DNA from: Mastigias papua
Lineage: Eukaryota > Cnidaria > Scyphozoa > Rhizostomeae > Mastigiidae
Direction of reading: 5' to 3'
Assembly (NCBI GenBank): GCA_964019165.1
Contig: OZ025273.1
Span: forward strand, 16,970,714 to 17,034,713
DNA: 64,000 bases
Each line of letters begins with the position of its first letter. Positions within the stretch are counted from its first letter, which is position 1. The notes beneath the pieces are model-generated. The model had not been told where the DNA came from. It did no database searches and saw only the letters and a list, made by a program, of their open reading frames with translations. Positions 19,480 to 31,142 of the stretch are shown here, one piece after another. The position numbers were made by a program, and so were the translations under genes.

Positions 19480-20480
19480 CTTCTTTTGTGATAAAAACAT
19501 TTCTTTGTAGCCTATCAGAGCCAAGTACTGTACTAGAAGTAACAGACCGGTAATAAGTGCGCGCATACTTGTCAAAGCTCCCATTCACAGCATTACACTG
19601 AAATAAGGAAAATGTGGTAAATGAAGGTCCAATATGCAACTTATTCATATTCAGTATGATACAAGGAGCTACTCGATTTGCTGCTGCCTAATGATACAGG
19701 AAGCATTTGACCAAACATCACTTAACATTTGTTGCTAGTTGTTTAGCCAAACTTGTTGTGGTAAAACACACCAAACATTACCAATCATCAAGGCTGTCTT
19801 TTTGCAAAATGTTTGGGGCACCCAAGTCCAAGTAAAGAATAGCAGTGAACAAATACCCAGGACTGGTCAAACACACTGTAAACCACTAAACATTGCTGAA
19901 AACAAAAATATATGTTGCCTCAACGAACATTTGCATAGTACACCAGGACCAAAGAGAACTATATTTCAAAAAAGACACAAAAATTGCAAAACATTCATTC
20001 TATAGTTCACTTTCAACTGAACCAAAACATAATCTGCACCCTAAATATAAAAGTGAAACAATTATATCACAATTAAGCTATAAACTGGAAGCTAAAAAGC
20101 AGTATATCACAATTACCTACAGTTCAATGAATAAGTCAAATGTGGACTTAAAGCTAAATAAGAAGCTGAAACGTTTTTGACAAAATATGCAAATCAGTCA
20201 TTTGAGTGGAGAAATTAGGCCATATTTTCAAGGTATGTGAAATACCAGATGTTCCCACTATATATAGCAGGGATGGTGAATAATCCAGTGAGGACAGGTA
20301 TGCTGGCCAAATATGAGTGGATCCAGTACATCTCTAGTTGTCACTTATGAGCAATAAACTAAACTAAATAGTAAATAGTAACAGAGCATTTCAATAGAAT
20401 ATACATATGTAGTTTAAACGACTACTTCAACAGTAAAAGCTGTCAGCACTTGAAACAACTATATGTAGAGTCAAAAAGAA
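19480..20480. other. No gene seen
   Basis: AT-rich; frames at 19739-20180 show no domain. Confidence 0.4.
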
Positions 20481-20487
20481 GCCTCAG

Positions 20488-21180
20488 CTACTCAATAAAG
20501 CTCTCAATGCTTTCTACCGCTCGTGTTCTGTCATTGAACGTGCATCTCATAGATGACAATTGAAAGAAAGTGTCGGAAACAAAATCTTCATCCTCTGTGT
20601 CATGATTGTCAGGCACTATCATTTGTAAAACCTTCATGACCATGTCATGGTAAAAGTTGAGTGTTATGTTCTTATTACCATCATTAAATAAGGCATTCAC
20701 ATACCAGTTCTTCTTGCATTTTGCTATCTTTTGTTTCAGATTACAGTGATTGCATGCAACAAAAAGTCAAAGAACATTTCTGGACACCAACAACTTCCCC
20801 AGTAATTGACAATGTTGTAAGTTCCATTGGCTGTGACTGAGGTGGATTCAATGTGTCAGGGGGGACTTGTTCAGTTTGAGAAATCTTTGAAAAGCTTTTA
20901 GCAGGGTTGACATAACTTTCACCTGTCAACCTGTTTTTCATGAGACGTACAGTATTGAAGATGTACATATCACAATCTTTAATAGCATCAATATCATTCC
21001 CATAGACTTAGCTAATAGTTCCATGAGGGTCAATCAAAAGGGCTTCATGTTTCTTCAAAGATCCTCCACGATGTGTATGTATGTCTGCAGGCGTCTGTAT
21101 ATTAATTGCCTTAGCTTCTAATGTTATCATCTGCTGAGGTGGTATTTCAGCAAGTTTCCCAATGTTGAGATCTTTTGGAA
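20488..21180 (-). pseudogene. RPA1-like OB-fold and zinc-knuckle domain of the Helitron
   Basis: Minus-strand frames show an OB-fold like that of the RPA large subunit: VLEAKxI-type start (ITLEAKAINIQTPADIHT), LIDPHGTI and DCDMYIFNTVRLMKNR followed by GESYVNPAKS. A C-terminal piece follows with CNHCNLKQKIAKCKK, then NITLNFYHDMV. The latter matches the CxxC...C zinc ribbon plus following strand of the RPA70 C-terminus. RPA-like proteins bind single-stranded DNA, and many animal Helitrons carry one, useful for rolling-circle intermediates. At least one stop and several shifts are present. Confidence 0.55.
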
Positions 21181-21719
21181 CCAGGTCTTAATGTGGAAAG
21201 TCTATGTCTGACTCTGTTAACTCCTCAATTATCACCTTGTCATTCATTAAAATATCTGAAGAGTCAGCTTCCTTATCCTCGATGAATTTCTTTAGTTTTA
21301 CAGGAGACTTCTTGAATGCACCTTCTTCAAAAGACCTTTTTCTTCCAGGTGACAAACAGACACCCCTGATGACATCTGAATCAGTCTGAAATCGGAAATC
21401 AAAGAATTTTTTTGATTCCCCTTTCCCAACATGAGAAACATTGTGAATGTACCCAGCAATCTCTTTTTCTTAAGCCATGCCTGTCAATAAAAATAACCAA
21501 ATCTACATAGAATGGTGTAATGAGACTTAGATATGCACAATAGTTACTATGGAAGAAAAAGTTACATTTCTGGTCTGCATATATATCTTGTCACTTACAT
21601 ATCTTTACTAACAAGTAAGTAAAGCACATCAGAATCATGTAGGAAGAGGGGTCATTAAATTTAAGCACTTCTGTGCAATTGCTGCAAGTCTGTCTTCTTC
21701 TTGAGTTCAAAACGTCAGA

Positions 21720-21995
21720 CATGAGGATTTACCTATTCCCTGTAGCCTTTCAAAAGATATAGGTTCTAAAACACATGAAGATAGTGCTCTTACTCAACTC
21801 AATGCAACATATGTTATTCCAGGGACTGCCTCTGATGGCCCTATATTAATCCATGCTTTTTCTAGAGTTAGCCCCTGGCTTTTATGTATTATTATAGCCC
21901 AAGCTAACTTTAGATGTAATTGCTGTCTTTCATGACAACTATAGTAGGACATTTGCGAAACTGTCACAGGACAAATGGGAACACACTGTGGTACA
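21720..21995 (-). pseudogene. Helitron Pif1-type helicase C-terminal end
   Basis: The minus strand encodes CVPICPVTVS, then LKLAWAIIIHKSQGLTLEKA, a GP-E-VPGITYVALS block and LEPISFERL. This is the motif V/VI region of Pif1-like helicases, with the strongly conserved AWAxxxHKSQGxTL and YVALSR; the Arg after ALS is lost to a stop. It is the last part of a RepHel protein, and the RPA-like gene follows. Confidence 0.75.
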
Positions 21996-22009
21996 CTTGA
22001 ATGTCTGCA

Positions 22010-22462
22010 TCATTTGTCAAAGCTATCAGTTCTGCAATTTGTTTCAACCTCTTTAAAGTCATCAGGCACACTGGCCAATGGTAGTGACTCAACTGAATTG
22101 TGGTTTACAGTCACATCACTATATAAGGGGTTACTGTCAATCAACCACATAAGTGCAGACAGAACTACCTCTCGTCTTACAAACAAACTTTTTGAATCTG
22201 TACTGCTACCTTTAACCCCAACAACTAGTAGACTTAAATCCTTTGGAAAAAGTGGTAATGGCCTTGCAAGTTTAAGTTTTCCTTCAAGTATTTCACTTTT
22301 TGATTTGAACTGCGTACCCTTGACATAGTATTCATTTGCATTGTTGCTAAATAATGAATCTCTGGAATAAAACCCAAAAAAACCACCTTGCCTATTTTCA
22401 TTGACTGGATATATAATTATTGGCTGTGATGATGATGTAAAGGCATGGATAATACATATCAC
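22010..22462 (-). pseudogene. Helitron-associated N-terminal domain
   Basis: A 150-residue minus-strand frame has LARPLPLFPKDLSLLVV, VRREVVLSALMWLIDSNPLY and ASVPDDFKEVE. The V(R)xxVVxxALxWLxxxNPxYxD pattern is characteristic of the region before the HUH nuclease in animal Helitron proteins (DUF6570-type). The nuclease core itself does not follow. Confidence 0.65.
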
Positions 22463-22502
22463 AACTTACAGTGAATTTGAAAGTGCTTGAATAATTATAA
22501 TG

Positions 22503-22830
22503 TCAGCACAAGGTCCTGCATTCGACATTTGACCTAAATATGCTTTTCCATTGATAACCTTGTGCTGTGAGACTTTCAAAATAAACGTCAGAATGTTCAC
22601 TCATATGAGTGATACCTAGTAGTCTAACCCTCCTCCTATGCAAGTCAGGTGTATTGAAATACTGGTGAGAAAATGCCCTAAAAAAGCAATCACCAGCACC
22701 ACCAACATCAATAGGAACCAAACCAAACTGCTGTGCTCTCTCAGAAAGAAGATCCTGACTTCCAATGCAAGACCTATTTTAAACAGACATACATACATAC
22801 ATACATACATACATACATACATACATACAT
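22503..22830 (-). pseudogene. OTU-type cysteine protease domain fragment
   Basis: The minus-strand frame contains VPIDVGGAGDCFFRAFSHQY, then RRRVRLLGITHMSEHSDVY. The D-x-GDGDCFFRA catalytic Cys loop is that of OTU deubiquitinases, which occur in many Helitrons and other mobile elements. One residue deviates (GGAGDC for G(D)GDC). The catalytic His region is not visible. Confidence 0.65.
22786..22829. repeat. (CATA)n microsatellite
   Basis: About 11 units of the tetranucleotide ACAT/CATA next to the OTU fragment. Confidence 0.9.
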
Positions 22831-22834
22831 TATT

Positions 22835-24520
22835 TATTTAACAATGCAGGTCATCGAATTGGCAGCTTTTACTGATGTGGACCTGTTAACTACTACATAC
22901 ATTAATCTCATAAATAAAGGTTAAAAGTTTTAAATAGTTTAGATACAATTATTTCTAATTTACATGAATAGCTTCTTAAACTTAAAAGTAGATAAAATGT
23001 GAGTCAGTATATGATATGGTGGATGCTTGTCCAAAGGAAATGCTATCTAATATTTTGCTAGTGTCCGATAGCTTTCTTTTAAATGTTTCATAATTTTTCT
23101 GAATCTGTACTGATGACACCAAATAACATGATTTTCAAACACTCAAATGAGAAACTGTCTTGCAAATACAAAAAATAAACATACTGGATAATACCACTTG
23201 ATTCAGAATTTATAGCAATCAGCAATGAGAAAGATATAATAAAGCAAGTAGCAAGAAGTATATTGTGTATAATAACAATTAAACTCAGTGACTTCTCTCT
23301 TGAAATAGCTCCTTTAGCTTTCAGAAAAAATGCCTAGCGAAGTTTTTCAAGTATCTAACTCAGACACAAAACACACAAATATACATAGTGAAACTTTAGG
23401 TCTCTACTCCTAAATGAGTCAACAGAACAACTGATTATTATGAGTACATTAAAACAACTCACCTTGAGCATGAATTTCCATTAACCAACAATGTCACCAC
23501 GAGGCAGAAGGCGTGAAATCTGTGTAGCCCCTTAGTACAGCGGAGCATACCCTTAACAAAGGAGAACAACAGACAACAAAAAACTTATGCGCATTCAGCA
23601 GACGAACTTTAAACAATGATATTGCTGGAAAACCACCATATTACACTTGCTCCTTCATCGCGAGCAATAAATTTTAAAAAACTGTTCAAGAGTAACTAGG
23701 CTACAAAGCAATCAACAGATAATGAAGTAAACCATAAGTATATCGCAGTTCCATTTCCCAAACACTGGTAAAATCACAGAGAACACATTTGTTGTTTTGA
23801 GCTTGGCAACGTGTCTTTCACCCGGAGCTAGCGCTTAGTCTCCAGTTTGAAACTGAGGCCGCAGCTCATTGAAGTGGCGTATGGTACATATGGTAGGTAA
23901 TAGAGCATAGTCCATCAACATAGCTGTTACATAGACTTGATGTATATTTTGACAATTGAAAAGCTGATACAAAGGTACCTGCACAGCTGTTTTGTAAGAC
24001 TTTCTCCATTCCTTTCATAGATTATGTCAGAAAGCTATTTGGGGAAGTAAAAAGATGAGCAGAGGAATGGATAGTGCAGATGGAAGAAGAACAACCACAA
24101 CGACTATGCAGGCAGTGTGAACACCCATGCAAAGATAGTGCTATTCAGTCAATGCTGTCACATTTCCACAAATAGGATTTATATATGAAATATATAGTGA
24201 ATAACGACTCAAATAGTTGGAAGTGAGAAACCTTGAAATATGAACTCTTCCTCACTACCTGGAGGTGGGAAGTGTGCTCTTATGTGGGACACAGCACAAC
24301 GTAGAAAACCACCTCTTACATGCCTGACAAGGTGTACCAAACCCACTGCACAAATGGCCTGTAGGCAACATGGCAAAATTATTTATGTCTAGGACCGTTA
24401 TAGGTATCGTCATATTGCTGTTTGTAGTAACACCAAGCTGTTTCCAAGGCCCATATATTAGGATATACAACAATAAATACAGGGGGAATCTGTACTGCAG
24501 GTCAGAAGATCATCTTCCCT
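22835..24520. other. No gene seen
   Basis: AT-rich. A weak Cys-rich reading near 24255-24390 could be the tail of a transposase zinc-binding region, but it is not clear enough to call. Confidence 0.35.
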
Positions 24521-24524
24521 TTCA

Positions 24525-25500
24525 TGTAACTTGTCAACAACAAGTTATAGTGACACGTAAACATTGTAGCATAGGCCATTTCTTAGTAAACGCCGATTTT
24601 CTTCTTTTCATTCATTGGCATTCACAACATCACACACCTGGGGCATCACCATACGTCACTCCTGTCATCACACACTTCGTGATTCCTATTCTGTTGTTCC
24701 ACACGCAAACATTGCCACACAAATCTATTCAACAAACAACTGACAACCACCTAACCCGTCCTTTACATAAATCATCTTTATTTCGGATTGTTAAATGTTT
24801 GTGTATATATTCATGTTATCTGTAAAGTAACATTTAGTCAGAGTAGAGTCAGAGTACCGTCAACATCAACGTCTCCTCTCTCTGCCTCCGTGTTCTCTGC
24901 ACGATAAATAAGGATACTCGCCATCAACGGATCAACGAAGGATGTCACTGAACGAATAGCAGTCTATAGGAAGCACTAACACATGTTCCTATAATGGTGA
25001 CCGAGACGTGGCCCGCAAATCCTTCGTTGATCCAGCAAAACCTCGTAAGCACTCGTCAAATGCCGACATTCTGGTCCCTGGTGACCCAACACATAAAACC
25101 AAAGGTATTTTGAAGCATGACAGCACAAGTTACTTTCGCACTGGAAGTTTAACAGATCCTTGAGCCCACGTTATCTTGGTCAGCATATACAGTCTCCTGT
25201 CCTCCAAGATTTACACCGCAAGGTATCTTTTGAGGTTTCCACTATCCCACGCTGTCTCGCGCTTTCTGTTACTCATCCTGTTTATTTCCTTTCAGCATAT
25301 ATGAGTATTTTCTAAGGTATTAGGATTGCTAAAAAATCCTGAGTAGGGTATGCGTAATGGCAGCACCTGTGCTTGTTGCTTGTGAAAAGTGACTATGCTT
25401 CCTGTTTTCTTAGTCCATGTATGAGTATACTTACTCATTTGACATCTTTCTAATCCTTGAATATGGTTGGTTAGGAAATGACACATGTCTTAATTAACTG
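24525..25500 (+). mobile_element. 5' end of an LTR retrotransposon (LTR, primer site, leader)
   Basis: A segment starting TGTAACTTGTCAACAACAAG (24525) and ending near 24990 is followed by a tRNA-Trp-like primer-binding site. It looks like a 5' LTR of about 465 bp plus leader of a Ty3/Gypsy, CsRn1-like element. No second LTR is visible in the window, so the LTR limits are inferred. After the primer site no gag is readable beyond short frames. Confidence 0.4.
24995..25010 (+). promoter_or_regulatory. Primer-binding site resembling tRNA-Trp complement
   Basis: TGGTGACCGAGACGTG resembles TGGTGACCCCGACGTG, the primer-binding site expected for tRNA-Trp and used by CsRn1-type Gypsy elements. It differs at two positions. 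Confidence 0.45.
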
Positions 25501-25589
25501 TGTTTCAATGAAATGTGTCTTTACAATAGCATTGACTTAGATTTAGGATAGTGTTGGAAATAACTATACAGGAGTCATAGATGAAAAGA

Positions 25590-26250
25590 ACATAGAGGAG
25601 ATAGTAGGATCCTTAAAAGTGAGTTTTGTTACAAACCACAGGAATCAGATGAAGGAACTTACGATTGGCCTACAATCCTATGACTTGGACAATTTAATAA
25701 AAATCATCCAGAGGCACGTAGATCTCTGTTTGTCAATGGACTTCTAGAATATCTTCTTCCAGATTCTGATTACCTATTTTCAATCATGACCCCGTTGTAT
25801 GCAACAGGGAATGCTTCAAAAAGGTTGGTACAGGAAATGGTCATGGACCATCTACAAGACACTCTGAATGCAATCGAAGATGAGGATCTAACAGGCACCA
25901 AAGCAGCACTTGCTTGGAAAGAGCAGAAAGGAGTTGATATAGAACATGAAGATGATGCTGATGTTGACGAAAGAGAATAGTTTGAAACTCCTTCCATCTC
26001 CATCCCGAAAGTGATGGGCTGGCTAATGGGACTGCAGCATAAGCCAATTGGTGGAGAAAAGAGTCAAATCACCATCCACTTTGACCATTACTGCCTTGAG
26101 AGACATCCAAAAGCACACAGTGTGCTTCCCTCTCATCAGCGCTTGTGAGAATACAGTAGCATTGCCAATGGCCCACATGAAGACTCTAGGAGATTTTAAG
26201 GACCTCTTCATTACTGCATTCTGCAAAGGACAGTCCTTTGCAAGGCCTTG
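25590..26250 (+). pseudogene. HECT-like (G2E3-type) protein remnant
   Basis: Plus-strand frames give NQMKELTIGLQSYDLDNLI and then an acidic MVMDHLQDTLNAIEDED stretch. KVMGWLMGLQHKPIGG, QITIHFDHYCLE and HTVCFPLISACENTVALP then follow near 26010-26170. The last set follows the order seen in the multicopy invertebrate and fish proteins annotated as G2/M phase-specific E3 ligase-like, which carry a degenerate HECT domain (FDH-C, HTVCFPVVSAC, TF/LP). Stops and shifts break it. No catalytic HECT Cys motif is seen. It could equally belong to a mobile element that carries this gene. Confidence 0.5.
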
Positions 26251-26292
26251 ATTATTTAGTTGAGGCCAATAGTCTATTTCCCGTCAACATGT

Positions 26293-26802
26293 TCAAAATA
26301 AACATTTTTGCCAGAGTTTTGTTGTTATTGACCAACAACACTCAATCCTGTGATTTCTTGTTGAAGGTACATAATGACGGCTATTGACATCATCTTTGAG
26401 GAAGCAATGTATTGATGCCATAGTTACATTCTCTGTTCCTAAATCAGTTATTAATGTGACTGGGCACCCTCCACACTCCTGAACCGCATGGAGGTACTAC
26501 GTTGCAATGTTATCAGGATTGTTATTGGAACATGTAATATAAAGCCACATTATTTCTAGGCTCCAGCCATCAATGCAGGCATGAATTGGGAAGCCAAACG
26601 GCTTCAACGTATCATAGCTCTCACAGTGCCAAGCGTAATTGGGACCAATAGTATGGTATGTTCGTCTCTTCAACACGTGACGACATCTTTCTTCAGTTCC
26701 CTCTGGATCCATTTCCTTTAGGAGTTTCTGAACAACTATGCATGGAGCACTAACACCTTGCATTTGTAGAGTGTGCAAGGACTTCAAATCGTTGTCCGCC
26801 AT
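26293..26802 (-). pseudogene. Retroviral-type integrase core (rve_3-like), one in-frame stop
   Basis: From ATG at 26802 the frame has KRRTYHTIGPNYAWHCESYD and PFGFPIHACIDGWS with the first Asp. An in-frame TAG at 26497-26499 follows. Then the second Asp lies in LITDLGTEN and the Glu in NHRIECCW, ending at a TGA at 26293-26295. GPNYxWHxDxYDKLKPFGFxIHxCIDGxSR is the hallmark of a widespread family of integrase-core proteins of uncertain element type in invertebrates and fish. The D-D-E set is complete apart from the one stop; the expected Asp in WHxDxYD is Glu. Confidence 0.7.
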
Positions 26803-26846
26803 CTCGAATTTCTAGAAACTATATCATTGATACAAGCATAGCTGTG

Positions 26847-27345
26847 ATGTTTGAGAACTTTTGCCGTGATGTTTCAACAAACCTTTGCTGTGATGTTTCA
26901 ACAAATATGTGCCATGATGTTTCAAAAAACTTTTGCCGTGATGTTTCACCACACTTTTGCCCTGATGTTTCAACAAACTTTTGCTGTGATGTTTCTTCAA
27001 ACATGTGCCGTGATGTTTCAGAATCGTTTGCCGTGATGTTTCAAAGAACTTTTACCGTGATGTCAAACATTTGCTGTGATGTTTCAACAAACTTTTGCCG
27101 TGATGTTTCAACAAATATGTGCCATGATGTTTCAAAACACTTTTGCCGTGATGTTTCACCAAACTTTTGCCCTGATGTTTCAACAACCTTTTGCCGTGAT
27201 GTTTCATCAAACATGTGCCGTGATGTTTCAAAATCTTTTGCCGTGATGTTTCAAAGAACTTGTACCGTGATGTCAAACATTTGCTGTGATGTTTCAACAA
27301 ACTTTTGCAGTGATGTTTCAACACACTTTTGCCGTGATACTTGTG
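26847..27345. repeat. Minisatellite: 24-bp unit in a 210-bp higher-order repeat
   Basis: A GCCGTGATGTTTCAACAAAC-like 24-bp unit is repeated about 20 times. The sequence also repeats at a 210-bp period: ACAAATATGT at 26901 and 27111, TGTCAAACAT at 27061 and 27271, with the same variant units in the same order. All three frames remain partly open because the unit is a multiple of three, but this is repeat translation rather than a gene. Confidence 0.9.
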
Positions 27346-27392
27346 GGCCAGCATGGATTTGGGATCTAGATGATCTGAGATCTAATGACTTA

Positions 27393-27618
27393 GGGCCGGG
27401 TTACATGTAGCGATATTTGCAATAGATAGTCTCTTACGGATTATGTACTGGCTTGCCTACAAGGGGTCACAGAGAATCTAAGCGTGGGTGAAATAACATC
27501 AAACCAGTTTGATTATACTCAGCCCACATTTAGATTCTCTGTGATCCTGTCTAGGCAAGCCAATATATACTCCGTAAGTAACTATCTATTGAGAATATCG
27601 CTAAGTGTAACCTGGCCC
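27393..27618. mobile_element. Harbinger-type MITE with TTA target duplication
   Basis: A 226-bp near-palindrome begins GGGCCGGGTTACATGTAGCG and ends with the complement of GGGCCAGGTTACACTTAGCG. TTA flanks it at 27390-27392 and 27619-27621. Size, GGGCC termini and TWA duplication fit PIF/Harbinger MITEs. No coding. Confidence 0.8.
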
Positions 27619-27621
27619 TTA

Positions 27622-28882
27622 CACCTTATTATTACTCTTAGTTATGACCATTCTTGCGGAAAGCAGGTACAATGACATCTAAGTACAATCTATGAAGTTG
27701 CCTTTTGTATATATTTATTATAAAGTGTGCATATACGTCACAACATTGATTTCTTTTATTCACAGTTACTGAGGTTCCTTGCCATCTACCATTTTCAAGC
27801 CTATGAAATGCAGAATGATGAAAAGGCCTTTGGTTTGCCTTTAAAACTACAATAGTTGCCAAAATTCCTTGGGACACCTATTGAAAAAGTAAAAATACCA
27901 TATTCCTCTGAACTTCCCTACTTTTACACCTTATAGGCAACCCCAGGAACAATCCTGGCTGATGGAGGAGACACTTGACACTACTGTACACGTGACATTT
28001 TTCTGCTATCACATATACTCCTTCCATAAACCAACAATGTTTAAGGGGAGGAGGGGGATGAGAGATGAGCACAAAGTAAGAAATTGCAAAGTGTCCTAAG
28101 ACTTTTGGCGACTATTGCCTGATGGTGACATTTTTCAAAACATGTTATACCTGCAATGTGTTGGTCGGTCAAGGGGTAATCGATGGTGCTGAACACGATG
28201 GTGATGATAAAATGTTGTAAGTCGTCTCTCTCACATCATATCAAGTGGGGGTCTATCAGTTTGCCTCTGTGGCAGTGTACCTGCCTAAAGCAATAATACG
28301 ATGAAAGGATTATTGCTTGAATACACTTTTATCGGTAGACCAAGTATCGTGGAACATGTCCTGAGAATGGTACACAATTGGTAGCAAATTAGCTCTCTAT
28401 ATATGTGAGTAATGCCCTTGTGGTACGTGTGTGTGTGAAAAATTGCAAACAAGGCTACCACCCAATCCTCTGTTAGTAATAATCATCATCATTATCTAGA
28501 TGCAGATTTTAACTTATACATTTTTACACAAGTAATTTGGCTCTTGGGTAGTATGTGCATTTTGAAAATAGCTTCTAATCATGTAGTGTTTCACCTGTAT
28601 TTTTACGAGAGAGATACACTTTGTCACCACATAGGTGCCATTTAATGGTTGATATGTACTGCATATGTCCAGTACCGTTAAAGTGTTTGGAAAACTTCCA
28701 TTTTCAAACTATAAGCACACGGCAGGAATATTCAACTTGTTCCTCCTGGAACAAACGTAGCAGTTGCCAAAAGAGAATGATGATAAAATCACAGACATAA
28801 TAGTCAAAGTATTCCTCATGTAGCAAAAGTAGTAGTTGGTTACAGAGAATGATGAGTAAATCTGAGAGATGGTAATATCATA
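27622..28882. other. No gene seen; one short diverged tandem duplication
   Basis: Non-coding. At 28739-28793 and 28812-28861 similar sequences (TCCTCNTGNARCAAAMGTAG and AGAATGATGANNAAATC) repeat about 72 bp apart. Confidence 0.4.
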
Positions 28883-30240
28883 ATGGCTCCATTGAATAAC
28901 AATGAAGGTAGAAAAGTGTATCTGCTAACATATAGTCAAGCAGATACAGAAAGGTTCAATCGCAAGTCCTTCGCAAAAAGTGTAACACTTGGTTTCCAAG
29001 CTGTAACAACAGCCCTCATCATTCAATGGGCATGTTGCATGGAACATCATATGGATGCGGGTGTCCATTTTCACATGTGTGTTCTTTTGAGCAAGCTTCA
29101 GCAATGAAGCAAAGGTAAGAAATATCTCCCGGAGCATGAAAATATTGTTGTTACCTTTTCAGGTCACTCTGGGTATCATACAGCTTACCAGTATCTTACA
29201 AAGAAGGAAACCCAGGTTCCGAGAAGTGAGAATCACCCAGCTTCAAGTGCTGTCCCTAATACATCTTCGGCACTACAGAACCATTTGTCACATAAGAAAG
29301 GCAAAACTGCACAGAAGAAATGGCTTAGTACCTTGGAGGTCTCTAACATCATTGTCTCGCACAGCATTGACTGCAAGTTACATACAAATGGTGACAGCAG
29401 GCTGTATGAGTTTGTATTGAATAGAGGTGAAAAAAGAGTGAACGAACTCATATAGTCTGTATGGTCAATGGAAATGGCACAGCAACTGTTTTCCAGGAGG
29501 TCAATGTCCTGCACTGATCTCCTCAAAAAGGCACATAATGATATGTGTGTCTGTCAAGGCGAGTGGTTGCAGTGTGCCAAGCAGATTCTCTGTAACACTG
29601 GCATTCAGCATAGCATATTTGCTGATGCCGTTATTACATTACTCGCCATGGGTCATGGGAAGGGCCGTACTATATATATTGCGGGTCCAGTGAACTGTGG
29701 CAAACATTCATTCTTGACCCCTAACAAGTTATTTATAACACTTTCCTTTCACCTGCGACATGTTCATATGCGTGGATAGGGGTTGAAGACAAAGACGTTA
29801 TCTTTTTGACTGACTTTCGGTATACTCCAGCTATCTTACCTTGGAATGACATGCTATTGTTGTTAGAAGGCCACGTCTTCCATTTTGCTGCGCCTAAAAC
29901 CACCTGTGCTAGGGATATTGAGTTTACCAGTGACACTCCATTTTTGCCACGTCCAAGTCTCCCATAGTCTTCATGAAAGGCTTCAGTATTGATGAGAGAA
30001 ATGATGGATGTCAGATGGAGAAAGTTTCACTTTTTCCATCCGATTCCCATGTCTTCTCAAAAGACAGTGACACCATGCGGCTGTTGTTTTGCAAGCCATA
30101 TACTGGACGTGGTAGAATGATAGGTAGCAATAGGTATAATAGCCCCCCACAGTCTTTATTGGGCTATATTCCACAGTATCTTGTTGTCATTTATGCTACA
30201 GATTATACGCTTAACACCCACAGCTTACGCTTATAAAATG
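28883..30240 (+). pseudogene. Rep-like protein: HUH nuclease plus SF3-type helicase, multiply broken
   Basis: The first frame (28883) has VYLLTYSQADTERFNRKSF and the HUH metal-binding motif in AGVHFHMCVLL. Later frames carry KAHNDMCVCQGEW, then a P-loop-like IYIAGPVNCGKHSF at about 29677-29718. Further pieces follow near 29770-29960 corresponding to helicase motifs B and C. The order nuclease-helicase is that of Rep/NS1 proteins of small DNA viruses and related mobile elements; multicopy relatives exist in cnidarian and other invertebrate genomes. The P-loop has His where Thr/Ser is expected. At least four shifts or stops. It may be an endogenised virus or a Rep-carrying transposon; the catalytic Tyr could not be placed confidently. 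Confidence 0.6.
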
Positions 30241-31142
30241 CTCTATATTTCTTCTTACAATATGTATTTAACATCTGTACACTATGTAAAAGATGTACAC
30301 AGTTTGTGTACATGTGATGGAGGTCTTAAAGGCATGTAGAACACTTTGTAGTACCAGAAAAATCAACATTTCTTGATGGCTTACACTTCCGAAGACTTAA
30401 GACTCAGATAATGTGACTTTTTGATAGAAAAATAGTGTAAACTGTGGAGTTTTCCTTCATTAATGCAAAATATGTATATGAAACAAATAATAAAAAATCA
30501 CTGCTAGATGTACAATGATTGCATACATCTGGTACAATAGTCAGTTCCCCCCTTATTTCAAGTGAAACGGCCTTATTCAGTAGATTTTCAAGTGTAAACT
30601 GTGAGTGTAAACCGTTGCTACTACCAGTTGTTTATGTTGAGTATGAGTTCTATGGGAGCATGCACAACCTCAGCAGAAAGTTGCTTGTCGACGGTTTCCT
30701 TTGAAATACTCACAGTTTTGGCATCTTCTCCAACTGTACTATGAATGTTCCCATTGGAAAGGAACCTAGAAATGACTTAAAACTGTGGAGTATACTGATT
30801 AGTATCCACAAGAACTCTACGTATAAACTACTTATGAGCATGACTAGCCATGGGGGTATCAAGCCCCCTGACCCTTAGAGCCCCTTCTCTTATCATTAGA
30901 GTCCCTACGTATTATGTAGGTGTTACAGCATTTACATTTGTAAGCATCTTCTCTGTCCTAAATAAGTTTTGTACAGTTTTACATAATAGTATCCAAGTGC
31001 ACGAATATGGTTAATATTTTGTGGGGCACCCTCTATTTCTAGTCATTGTAATTAATCGGTTATACATGCTACTTATTGTTTTATCTATGATACCTGTGTC
31101 ATAATTACAAAGTGTGAGCATAAGTCTATGCTTAAACACAAT
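30241..31142. other. No gene seen
   Basis: AT-rich non-coding DNA with short local inverted repeats (TGTACAC/GTGTACA near 30265-30312). Confidence 0.4.

Larger units (their letters stand above)
20488..22830 (-). mobile_element. Helitron relic (OTU, replicase N-terminus, helicase end, RPA-like)
   Basis: Four Helitron-associated modules lie in order on the minus strand within 2.3 kb. The HUH nuclease core and most of the Pif1-type helicase are missing between about 22010 and 21990, so the copy has a large internal deletion. Typical 5'-TC and 3'-CTRR ends were not located. Confidence 0.65.

Noticed and set aside
24255..24390. Cys-rich reading resembling a piggyBac-type C-terminal zinc region
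   Set aside because: Cys spacing does not match and no DDE core is nearby.
24370..24825. 151-residue plus-strand ORF starting with a hydrophobic segment
   Set aside because: No domain, low-complexity His/Thr-rich rest, and it overlaps the presumed LTR of a retrotransposon.
26844..27410. Long plus-strand ORF with repeated Cys-Asp-Val-Ser, and open frames in other registers
   Set aside because: It is the translation of a 24-bp minisatellite, whose length is a multiple of three; no start context or domain beyond the repeat.
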